A stretch of DNA of 5,730 nucleotides, from NCBI GenBank assembly GCA_910578815.1, contig CAJTSE010000039.1, forward strand, positions 1 to 5,730, in the 5' to 3' direction. Positions 1 through 5,004 of this stretch are shown piece after piece. A program made the position numbers and the translations under genes. Origin of the DNA: an uncultured Acetatifactor sp. (GTDB taxonomy: Bacteria > Bacillota > Clostridia > Lachnospirales > Lachnospiraceae). The first letter of the stretch is position 1. Each line of letters starts with the position of its first letter. A model generated the notes under the pieces. That model was not told the origin of the DNA. It saw only the letters and a program-made list of their open reading frames with translations, and searched no databases.

Positions 1-615
1 GGTGTACTGAGATCCACGGTCAGAATGGATGATGGCTCCCCTGAGCGCCGGGTAAGACCGGACCGCATTGGTAAGCGTACGCTCGCATAGTACGGCTTTC
101 ATGTTTGTATCCATTGCCATGCCCAGTACCGCAGCATCGAAACAGTCAAATATGGCGGATATATAGAGTTTCCCATCTCTTGCTTTGAGCTCGGTTATGT
201 CCGTGATACATTTTTTGAGTGGTTCCCTGGATTTGAAATCCCTTTTCAGCAGGTCCTCAGATTTACGCGCCTCACGATCTGCTCTGGTGATCCCATTGGG
301 TCTGTGTTTCGGACGATGGCTCAGCCCGATCTCTTCCATGATGCGGTAGACAGTGCGTTCACTGGGAATGCGGACACCTTCCGGCTGTTTTAAAAGAAGC
401 GCCTGATACATACGGATTCGTCCGTAAGTGTCGTTGCATTCATCCTCAGACACAACTGTCCTCATGGCATCAGCTAACTGCTGGTATTTCCACGGACGGT
501 CTTTGTCTGCCAGATATTTATAAAATCCCTGCCGCGTTACTTTCAGCATCCGGCAGTAGAAGGAAATCTTTCCCTTGATAACGCCGTCCTCGGTTTTTAT
601 GGCAAGGAACATCAT
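1..615 (-). CDS. IS3-family transposase OrfB (DDE catalytic subunit), partial
   Basis: This is the catalytic part of an IS3-family transposase, which cuts and joins the IS ends. The visible 205 codons start at ATG 615-613, overlapping the orfA stop as ATGA, and remain open to base 1; the C-terminus is outside the window. Residues about 63-100 (TYGRIRMYQALLL onward) match the HTH_21 segment that precedes the integrase core. The rve/DDE core starts near residue 130. The first catalytic Asp is D139 in ITDITEL and the second is D199 in HSDRGSQYT at the very edge; the Glu lies outside. The frame is also open upstream of the ATG, past 690, so an OrfAB fusion by -1 frameshifting is possible as well as separate initiation. 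No defect is visible in the part seen. Confidence 0.9.
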   Translation of the reverse strand, partial: MMFLAIKTEDGVIKGKISFYCRMLKVTRQGFYKYLADKDRPWKYQQLADAMRTVVSEDECNDTYGRIRMYQALLLKQPEGVRIPSERTVYRIMEEIGLSHRPKHRPNGITRADREARKSEDLLKRDFKSREPLKKCITDITELKARDGKLYISAIFDCFDAAVLGMAMDTNMKAVLCERTLTNAVRSYPALRGAIIHSDRGSQYT

Positions 616-953
616 TCTCTGCCTTTTGCAGACTTCCGACGGCTGGCGGCGAAAAAAGCGCTTGCCTCTTCGAGAAATTCGTTTTCCTCTTTCAGGCGGC
701 GGATTTCCTTTTCCTGCTCCTTGACCTGCCTGCGTAGGAGCGCCAATTCTTCTGCAAGATTCATGGCAGTTTCCGGAGTATGTGAGCCGGAACCGACATT
801 CAGCCTTCCCTCTCTGGCAGCCTTTGTCCACGCATATATAGTGTTTTCAGGGATACCTAACTCGGCTGCAGCTTTTGCACCGCCAAGTTCTTTTGCTAAT
901 TTTACGGCTTGGATTTTATATTCCATGTCGTATTTCCGTTGTTTTTTTGCCAT
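612..953 (-). CDS. IS3-family transposase OrfA (DNA-binding subunit)
   Basis: OrfA of IS3 elements binds the terminal inverted repeats and regulates or completes the transposase by forming OrfAB. The 113-residue product has the usual length. Residues about 8-50 form an HTH_Tnp_1-type helix-turn-helix (KYDMEYKIQAVKLAKELGG, then AAAELGIPENTIYAW). Residues about 63-97 form a leucine-zipper coiled coil rich in Leu and Glu/Lys heptads, used for multimerisation. The start is well supported: AAGGAGG at 968-962 sits 8 nt before the ATG at 953. The stop codon overlaps the orfB ATG. The gene looks intact. Confidence 0.93.
   Translation of the reverse strand: MAKKQRKYDMEYKIQAVKLAKELGGAKAAAELGIPENTIYAWTKAAREGRLNVGSGSHTPETAMNLAEELALLRRQVKEQEKEIRRLKEENEFLEEASAFFAASRRKSAKGRE
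651..657 (-). promoter_or_regulatory. Candidate -1 ribosomal frameshift heptamer T TTT TTC
   Basis: In orfA's own frame the codons GCT TTT TTC (residues A99-F101) create T TTT TTC, a match to the X XXY YYZ slippery pattern. The -1 frame is open through this point and continues into orfB, so slippage here would produce an OrfAB fusion. IS3 elements commonly use A AAA AAG instead. A second, weaker option is the A-tract in GCA AAA GGC near 622-625. A stimulatory downstream structure was not established. Confidence 0.45.
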
Positions 954-961
954 TGTAGTTG

Positions 962-968
962 CCTCCTT
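962..968 (-). promoter_or_regulatory. Ribosome binding site of orfA
   Basis: The minus strand reads AAGGAGG, a full anti-SD match, 8 nt upstream of the orfA ATG. It fixes the orfA start. Confidence 0.85.
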
Positions 969-979
969 ATTTCTCTTTG

Positions 980-985
980 ATTATA
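980..985 (-). promoter_or_regulatory. Possible -10 box for the transposase genes
   Basis: The minus strand has a perfect TATAAT at 985-980, with a TTGACA at 1013-1008 inside the presumed terminal repeat. The two are 22 nt apart, too far for a standard sigma-A promoter, so only the -10 is proposed. A weak promoter of this kind is common in IS3 left ends. Confidence 0.35.
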
Positions 986-1005
986 CATCAAATCCTTGAG
1001 TATAA

Positions 1006-1026
1006 GGTGTCAACTAAAATGATACA
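1006..1026 (-). repeat. Inferred terminal inverted repeat of the IS3 element (one end)
   Basis: Reading inward on the minus strand from 1026, the sequence starts with TG and contains AGTTGACACC, matching the general form of IS3-family ends. The partner repeat is outside the window, so the boundary rests on this pattern and on the abrupt change to HIT-like coding sequence from 1027. Confidence 0.5.
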
Positions 1027-1149
1027 ACATCACTTTTGGGAGCAGGCAGCGGGGGTCATATGCACTGGCATCTTTTTCCCAGAAGAAAAGGTGACACCGA
1101 AACAGGGGGGCCTGTCTGGAAGCTAGGATCGGAACTGGTGGCAGATGAG
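1027..1149 (+). pseudogene. HIT-family hydrolase fragment (C-terminal part), cut by the IS
   Basis: The frame read from the IS edge translates as a HIT-protein C-terminal region. It carries the catalytic histidine triad in GGHMHWHLFPRRKGD, then GPVWKLGSELVADE, as in HIT nucleotide phosphohydrolases of the HMHWH-FPR type. A complete HIT protein has about 90-100 further residues before the triad; these are missing, and the IS terminus abuts the fragment, so IS insertion or a linked deletion is the likely cause. The only possible start is a TTG at 1036, with no convincing ribosome binding site. Near residue DE (about 1149) the sequence changes without a stop into Nudix sequence, and the last HIT residues are also missing. 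It is very unlikely to encode a working HIT enzyme. Confidence 0.7.
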
Positions 1150-1311
1150 GTTTTGCTGATTCGGCCCAAGCGATACACGATTATGCGCCTGGAACGGGAA
1201 ATTCCGGCCGGCCGTGTGGAAGGCGGAGAAACAAAAGAAGATGCCGCCCGCCGGGAATGTATGGAAGAAACAGGTTGTATGGTGAAAAATTTCAAAGTTT
1301 TTCTCCGTCAA
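1150..1311 (+). pseudogene. Nudix hydrolase fragment (core with complete Nudix box)
   Basis: In the same frame as the HIT fragment, VLLIRPKRYTI and EIPAGRVEGGE are followed by a full Nudix box: G, five residues, E, seven residues, then RECMEETGC. This fits GX5EX7REUXEEXGU with Cys at the hydrophobic sites. The order resembles ADP-ribose pyrophosphatase-type Nudix enzymes (VLL.RQYRY...EIPAG..E.GE). About 40-50 N-terminal residues and the whole C-terminal half are absent. After KNFKVFLRQ the translation becomes low-complexity and basic and then reads through the downstream palindrome to a stop at 1480-1482, which does not look like protein. A different frame gives a short plausible tail, KKGFSWKEAIKKKGRQHK, ending at TGA 1365-1367, which may be a frameshifted end or a third fragment. 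I treat it as a remnant. Confidence 0.65.
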
Positions 1312-1386
1312 AAAAGGGATTCTCCTGGAAAGAAGCTATTAAAAAGAAAGGGAGACAGCATAAATGATAAGAGAAGGTGGGTTGCC

Positions 1387-1427
1387 GCCGGTTTCGCGGG
1401 CATATGCCGGATGCCCGCGAAACCGGC
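1387..1427. terminator. Strong 17-bp inverted repeat, terminator-like
   Basis: Arms 1387-1403 and 1411-1427 are perfectly complementary (GCCGGTTTCGCGGGCAT and its reverse complement), with a 7-nt loop. The repeat begins 28 nt past the stop codon of the minus-strand cortex-lytic gene, the expected place for its terminator. Neither side has an immediate U-run: the minus strand continues GGCAACCCACC, and the plus strand has a T-rich patch only about 12 nt later. It may act as a mRNA 3'-end stabiliser or weak bidirectional terminator rather than a canonical intrinsic terminator. Confidence 0.6.
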
Positions 1428-1454
1428 CGTCAGGATCTTACTTTTATCTTCTGT

Positions 1455-3437
1455 TCAGACGTTCGGAATCCTGAGTACCTGACCGATATTTAGAATGTCA
1501 CTGCTTAAATTGTTTAGGCTTTTTATAGCGTCAACCGTTGTTCCGTATCTTTGTGCTAACAGCCACAGGGTATCTCCAGGGCGGACGGTATACTCGAAAG
1601 TAGGGGCGGGTGTGGCTCCAGCAGAAGGTATTTTGAGAATCTGACCAATGCTGAGATCATTGCTGGATAGGCCGTTTAAGTTTTTGATTGCATCAACCGT
1701 TGTATTATATCTTTGAGCCAGCAGCCATAGGGTATCTCCGGAGCGGACAACATATTCAAAATAGGACCCGCCTGAGGCTCCTGCCGTGGGAATCTTTAGT
1801 ACCTGGCCGATATATAGATTATTGCTGGTCAACCCGTTCAGGTTTTTGATTGCATCAACTGTTGTATTATATCTCTGAGCCAGCAGCCAAAGGGTATCCC
1901 CGGAACGGACAACGTATTCTATCACCCCTGTGTCAGGGCTGGGTGGAATCACATTATCTACGCCCAGATACGTATTATACAGTGCCTGCCATGTGAGCGG
2001 TCCAACTACACCGTCAGGTGCAAGTTCTGCTGCCCTTTGGAATGCCATAACCGACTGCTGGGTTCCGCGCCCGAAATTTCCATCCTGGGACGGAGCAGGA
2101 ATTGTAGGATCATACTCGGCGGCTACATTTAAAAGATATTGCAGGGTGATGACGTCCTGTCCGGAGGAACCTAGGCGCAGGACCGAAGAAGGAGGAATGG
2201 TTCCGATTCCTAAGGATGTTCCCTCACTGTCCAGTTCGGCAAGTCTGGTCACGGAGGTATACAAGTAGGAAAGTTTGTTCCAGGTGGACTTTCCTACTAT
2301 CCCATCAGGTGTCAGGTTAAATATACTCTGAAACTTGGCGACTGCCGCACGTGTACTCTCGCCGAATACGCCTGCCGGATCCGTAATTGCCGGAATGGCA
2401 GGATAATTGCGCCGAATTCTCTGCAAATATGTCTGGATCGTCTGTACATCAAGTCCGGTGCTGCCCGTTTTAAGTGCAGTTCCGGGATAAGAAGATACAA
2501 TTCCGGTAATGATATTGGTTTCTGCAATTTCTACATCCTTTGGGTAATAGGAACGCAGTATTTGCAGGGGGCTGAGCCCCTGATTGGCCAGCGTAACCGT
2601 TCCCCATTGTGATAATCCTGGACAGGTCGCGGTGGTTCCATTGCAGAAGGATGTGAAATAAGGTGCATTCTGCCCCTGCCTGCGGACATATTCATTAAAA
2701 ATCTCATCCACGATTCGGCTGATGGATTCATATATATTTCGCCCATATATAAAATTTTGGTCGTAGGCAGTGCTGTTAGTTATATCAAAGTTGAAGCCGC
2801 GACTCCTATACCATTCGGTATAAACCCGGTTCAGCGCAAAGGTAATAATTGCGTAAATATTTGCTCTTAGTGACGATTCCGGCCATGTGGGATATATTTC
2901 ACTACTGGCAGCATTCTTTACATAATCAGGGAAAGAGACCTGTACATTGGACGCGGATGTGCCCGGACTGCCCAGGTGTACCGTAATGGGGTTGGGAATG
3001 ACTACCTGGCGGAGTACTCTGGATTCCGTAATGGGTCCTTCCTGATAACGGTTGCCCGTGGTGGAAACGGCGGGTGCACCGATCTGAATTTCCGTCACGG
3101 AAGGGGTGCGCTGCTGTTTCCGCATCGGAATAAATTCAATGGGCTGAATGGCCGTTTCGCCTTCCAGAATCGGAATGCCCACAATATGGACTGAATTAAA
3201 GCCGTTTGCAAGTGCAAGTACATTGTAGCTGATAAAAGGTGTTCCGGAAAAGTTTGGATCCAGGGATAAGGTCCGCTCCAGAGTTTCCAAAGAAATTTTC
3301 TCCGTTTCTCCGCTTTCATCTGTTGTTAATTCATATATTATTTTTTCCTGATGATCCATAATCCGAATCTGGACCCCGCTGAGCGGAAGGGCGTCGTGGG
3401 CTGTTCGTGCCTGTATGATCAAATAACCGATAGCCAT
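1455..3437 (-). CDS. SleC-like spore cortex-lytic / SpoIID-domain protein with two PG-binding and three LysM domains
   Basis: Predicted peptidoglycan lytic enzyme of the spore. Residues 1-105 form a beta-rich, carboxypeptidase-regulatory-like domain; 106-150 are a linker; about 155-305 are a SpoIID-like domain (lytic transglycosylase family). In the latter, E180 in SSEIYPTWPESSLRA sits where SpoIID has its catalytic Glu, and GLSQWGTVTLANQG...ILRSYYP (274-298) is the family's end signature. C265 and C272 could be a metal or disulphide pair. Two PG_binding_1 domains follow (about 321-392 and 418-492), then LysM at 506-550, 560-604 and 614-658. The N-terminal domain, SpoIID domain and PG-binding order matches clostridial SleC precursors (about 430 residues); the LysM tail makes this one longer. 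There is no signal peptide or membrane segment, as expected for a mother-cell spore protein. AAAGGAGG at 3457-3450 supports the start, with a long 12-nt spacing. SleC membership is from memory of the family; an orthologous role is not proven. Confidence 0.88.
   Translation of the reverse strand: MAIGYLIIQARTAHDALPLSGVQIRIMDHQEKIIYELTTDESGETEKISLETLERTLSLDPNFSGTPFISYNVLALANGFNSVHIVGIPILEGETAIQPIEFIPMRKQQRTPSVTEIQIGAPAVSTTGNRYQEGPITESRVLRQVVIPNPITVHLGSPGTSASNVQVSFPDYVKNAASSEIYPTWPESSLRANIYAIITFALNRVYTEWYRSRGFNFDITNSTAYDQNFIYGRNIYESISRIVDEIFNEYVRRQGQNAPYFTSFCNGTTATCPGLSQWGTVTLANQGLSPLQILRSYYPKDVEIAETNIITGIVSSYPGTALKTGSTGLDVQTIQTYLQRIRRNYPAIPAITDPAGVFGESTRAAVAKFQSIFNLTPDGIVGKSTWNKLSYLYTSVTRLAELDSEGTSLGIGTIPPSSVLRLGSSGQDVITLQYLLNVAAEYDPTIPAPSQDGNFGRGTQQSVMAFQRAAELAPDGVVGPLTWQALYNTYLGVDNVIPPSPDTGVIEYVVRSGDTLWLLAQRYNTTVDAIKNLNGLTSNNLYIGQVLKIPTAGASGGSYFEYVVRSGDTLWLLAQRYNTTVDAIKNLNGLSSNDLSIGQILKIPSAGATPAPTFEYTVRPGDTLWLLAQRYGTTVDAIKSLNNLSSDILNIGQVLRIPNV
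1464..1922 (-). repeat. Three tandem LysM-encoding repeats, 162-bp period
   Basis: The three LysM units start at 1922, 1760 and 1598 on the minus strand, exactly 162 bp (54 residues) apart including Gly/Ala/Ser/Pro-rich linkers. Units 1 and 2 share an identical protein core from EYVVRSGDTLWLLAQRYNTT to KNLNGL, while their DNA differs mainly at synonymous sites. Unit 3 is more diverged (TVRPGDT, QRYGTT, KSLNNL). This points to internal duplication followed by purifying selection. Confidence 0.9.
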
Positions 3438-3449
3438 GACCGTTAAATT

Positions 3450-3457
3450 CCTCCTTT
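3450..3457 (-). promoter_or_regulatory. Ribosome binding site of the cortex-lytic gene
   Basis: The minus strand reads AAAGGAGG. It lies 12 nt from the ATG at 3437, longer than the usual 6-9 nt, but no nearer in-frame start exists between them. Confidence 0.7.
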
Positions 3458-3510
3458 AAGCTGTTTTGGGTAACTGTTTCTGTGACAGGCAGGGGATGCT
3501 GCCGTATCAC

Positions 3511-3529
3511 TGCCGCATGATTTGCGGCA
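3511..3529. repeat. Small hairpin in the leader of the cortex-lytic gene
   Basis: TGCCGCA at 3511-3517 and TGCGGCA at 3523-3529 form a perfect 7-bp stem with a 5-nt loop. It would lie in the 5' untranslated region of the minus-strand mRNA, just after the proposed transcription start. There is no U-run, so a terminator is not supported; its role is unknown. Confidence 0.5.
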
Positions 3530-3547
3530 TTATTCCCCTATATCTTA

Positions 3548-3577
3548 TAAAGTATGAAATAAGGCGATTATAGTGAC
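3548..3577 (-). promoter_or_regulatory. Candidate sigma-K (mother-cell) promoter for the cortex-lytic gene
   Basis: On the minus strand GTCAC (3577-3573) is followed by 16 nt and then CATACTTTA (3556-3548). This fits the known sigma-K pattern: AC near -35, 16-17 nt, CATANNNTA at -10. The first bases also fit a sigma-E -10 (CATAC). It gives a leader of about 100 nt before the ATG. Late mother-cell expression agrees with the encoded spore-type enzyme. Such short motifs can occur by chance, so this is a prediction. Confidence 0.55.
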
Positions 3578-3601
3578 TGCATTCCCGCAAGTATTGAGGC
3601 A

Positions 3602-3632
3602 AAGTTCCGGGGGACAGGGACTTCCATTTTTT
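3602..3632 (+). terminator. Weak terminator-like hairpin with T-run upstream of the GNAT operon
   Basis: AAGTTCC (3602-3608) can pair with GGGACTT (3617-3623), with one G-U pair and an 8-nt loop. After three bases come six T residues (3627-3632). It lies in the divergent intergenic region, where no + strand gene obviously needs terminating. It may only block stray transcription or be a decayed small repeat; the GGGGGACAGGGAC core is of a kind often seen in Firmicutes intergenic repeats. Confidence 0.3.
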
Positions 3633-3654
3633 AGTGGCGGGCAGGTGGTAAAAG

Positions 3655-3663
3655 TGGTATAAT
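3655..3663 (+). promoter_or_regulatory. Extended -10 promoter of the acetyltransferase-AlkD operon
   Basis: TGGTATAAT is a perfect extended -10 (TGn plus TATAAT). The -35 position at 17 nt (TGGCGG) is poor, which extended -10 promoters tolerate. The start site would be near 3670, leaving a leader of only about 14 nt that still contains the AGGAGA ribosome binding site at 3672-3677. Confidence 0.65.
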
Positions 3664-3683
3664 TAAATAATAGGAGAAGCAAT

Positions 3684-4112
3684 ATGGAAGAAAACATTTG
3701 CGGAGAAATCAGGCTTTTGGACAATATTTTGCAGGCTGAGGATTTTGTGAGGCTGCGGATCGAAACTGGATTTGCAGAGATCCCGGTGGAACATGCAAGG
3801 AAGGCTTTGCAGAACGGACTAATTAATGTTTCCGCACTATATCGCGGTGAACTTGTGGGTATGGGGAGACTTGTGGGTGATGGGGCCATGTATTGGTATC
3901 TCCAGGAAATAATTGTTGTGCCTCAGTTCCAGGGGAAGGGTATTGGGAGAATGATTGTGAACCATCTGATTGAGTATGCAAGGGTAAATTCCACTGCCGG
4001 AAAATTTACAACAATCGGAGGAGTTTCCGCCAGAGGCAAGGAGCCGTTTTATGAGAAAATGGGATTTGAGATTATTCCAAACGGAATCAAAAAAATGCTG
4101 GAAATCCGATAA
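3684..4112 (+). CDS. GNAT-family N-acetyltransferase
   Basis: Predicted cytoplasmic acetyl-CoA-dependent N-acetyltransferase of 142 residues, a normal single-domain GNAT length. Strand 4 and the pyrophosphate-binding loop are clear: LQEIIVVPQFQGKGIG (73-88) contains the Q/RxxGxG/A signature as QGKGIG, and PFYEKMGFEI (121-130) is the usual C-terminal motif B region. The N-terminal substrate half (VRLRIETGFAEIPVEHARKAL and VSALYRGELVGMGRLVGDG) does not reveal the acceptor. The start is supported by AGGAGA 6 nt before the ATG and by the short leader from the extended -10 promoter. It is the first gene of a probable three-gene operon; 47 nt separate it from the next gene. The substrate is unknown. 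Confidence 0.9.
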   Translation: MEENICGEIRLLDNILQAEDFVRLRIETGFAEIPVEHARKALQNGLINVSALYRGELVGMGRLVGDGAMYWYLQEIIVVPQFQGKGIGRMIVNHLIEYARVNSTAGKFTTIGGVSARGKEPFYEKMGFEIIPNGIKKMLEIR

Positions 4113-4171
4113 AATATCCTGTAGCAGGCCGCGGATACTGAAAAATAAGGACGGGGATTATGGAGGTACAC

Positions 4172-4945
4172 ATGAGGTTAGGCGAAGTCTGTTTATTGAC
4201 TAATGATGTTGTGAAGCTGGCAGATTTTTATAAGGCTCTGATGGAGACGGATAATGGCAGTCAGGATGAGGTGCATCAGACAATTATCTCGGAAGAGACC
4301 ATGTTGACGATTTATAATGACGGGTCAGTAAAAAACAATGATAATCAAAACATGTGCATTGCGTTTACCACGGATGATATGGAAAAAGAGTATGAAAAGG
4401 TTTCAGCTTTAGGCGCAGAAATTATTGAAAAGCCAACGAAACGTCCGTGGGGCGCCGTAAACATGAGCTTTTATGATCCGGACCGAAATATTGTCTATTT
4501 AAGGGAGTTTCCTGTGAACATTATTTCCATGGAAGTCACAGAGAAAAAAGTCCTCAGGCTTTTTTCGGAGCATGACGATTTTATGATTGATTTTTTGGGC
4601 GAGGATCAGATCTATTATACAAGATATAGCGAGAATGAAAAGATAGAAAAGGTGTGGGTGGCAGTTTTTGACGATCTTCCCATAGGCTGCATAGCATACC
4701 GTAAAAAGGCGGAGGGAACGGGTGAAGTAAAGCGGCTGTATCTAAAAGAAGAGTATCGAGGGAAAGGAATTTCGAAGGAGCTGCTGAAAACGCTGGAAGG
4801 TTATGCCAGGGGGCAGGGGTGCAGCACTTTGTTTTTGGATACCAGAATAACGCTTGAACCGGCGGTCTCCCTGTATCGTGCTTTTGGATTTAAAATAATT
4901 TTTCAACAGGGGCTTTATATCCAGATGGAGAAGGAACTTTGTTGA
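4172..4945 (+). CDS. VOC (glyoxalase/bleomycin-resistance fold) - GNAT acetyltransferase fusion
   Basis: Two-domain protein of 257 residues. Residues 1-115 are a VOC domain, with LGEVCLLTNDVVKLADFYKAL at the start and GAVNMSFYDPDRNIVYLREF at the end, as in glyoxalase/bleomycin-resistance proteins. Of the usual metal ligands the first His is E5 and the second lies near C62, leaving mainly E112, so classical metal catalysis is doubtful and ligand binding more likely. Residues 117-256 are a GNAT domain with acetyl-CoA loop RLYLKEEYRGKGIS (188-201) and LYRAFGFK (234-241). The chosen ATG has GGAGG at 4162-4166; an in-frame ATG at 4160 would add four residues (MEVH), with weaker AAGGA upstream, and cannot be excluded. 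The gene's stop lies before the next gene's preferred start but overlaps its longest possible frame. The substrate is unknown; a sensor or binder of a small molecule coupled to acetylation is inference. Confidence 0.85.
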   Translation: MRLGEVCLLTNDVVKLADFYKALMETDNGSQDEVHQTIISEETMLTIYNDGSVKNNDNQNMCIAFTTDDMEKEYEKVSALGAEIIEKPTKRPWGAVNMSFYDPDRNIVYLREFPVNIISMEVTEKKVLRLFSEHDDFMIDFLGEDQIYYTRYSENEKIEKVWVAVFDDLPIGCIAYRKKAEGTGEVKRLYLKEEYRGKGISKELLKTLEGYARGQGCSTLFLDTRITLEPAVSLYRAFGFKIIFQQGLYIQMEKELC

Positions 4946-5004
4946 GTAAAATTTCAGAGATACTAATGATAAATGAAAATGATAGATATGAAAAAGGGCT
5001 GAAT

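Larger units (their letters stand above)
1..1026 (-). mobile_element. IS3-family insertion sequence, partial (orfA-side end)
   Basis: The stretch contains the two overlapping transposase frames typical of the IS3 family: orfA with a helix-turn-helix and leucine zipper, and orfB in the -1 frame with a DDE integrase core. The element is read leftwards and continues beyond base 1, so its other end and any target duplication cannot be seen. The orfA-side terminus is inferred at about 1026, because the minus strand from there reads TGTATCATTTTAGTTGACAC. This resembles IS3-type ends, which start with TG and carry an AAGTTGACA-like core, and unrelated coding sequence starts immediately outside it. 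The exact terminal base is uncertain by a few nucleotides. Confidence 0.85.

Noticed and set aside
1008..1013. TTGACA at the IS end as the -35 of the transposase promoter
   Set aside because: It is 22 nt from the TATAAT, too far for a standard promoter. It is more likely part of the terminal repeat.
1036..1482. Single intact 148-residue gene starting at TTG 1036
   Set aside because: It starts 10 nt from the IS end with no ribosome binding site, joins incomplete parts of two families, and its last third reads through the palindrome into the antisense of the cortex-lytic gene.
1464..1922. CRISPR-like or non-coding tandem array
   Set aside because: The 162-bp periodicity is fully explained by three in-frame LysM domains with synonymous differences.
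2312..2746. Other open frames inside the cortex-lytic gene (for example 2312-2527 and 2531-2746, minus strand)
   Set aside because: They lie within a gene with clear domains, lack ribosome binding sites and show no recognisable protein features.
3567..3572. Perfect TATAAT on the minus strand as a sigma-A promoter of the cortex-lytic gene
   Set aside because: No acceptable -35 lies 16-18 nt upstream (the position reads AATACT) and there is no TGn extension. The overlapping sigma-K pattern fits better, though vegetative expression cannot be excluded.
4172..4516. Naming the VOC domain a glyoxalase I or bleomycin-resistance protein
   Set aside because: The usual metal ligands are not conserved and the fold is shared by many activities, so only the fold is assigned.
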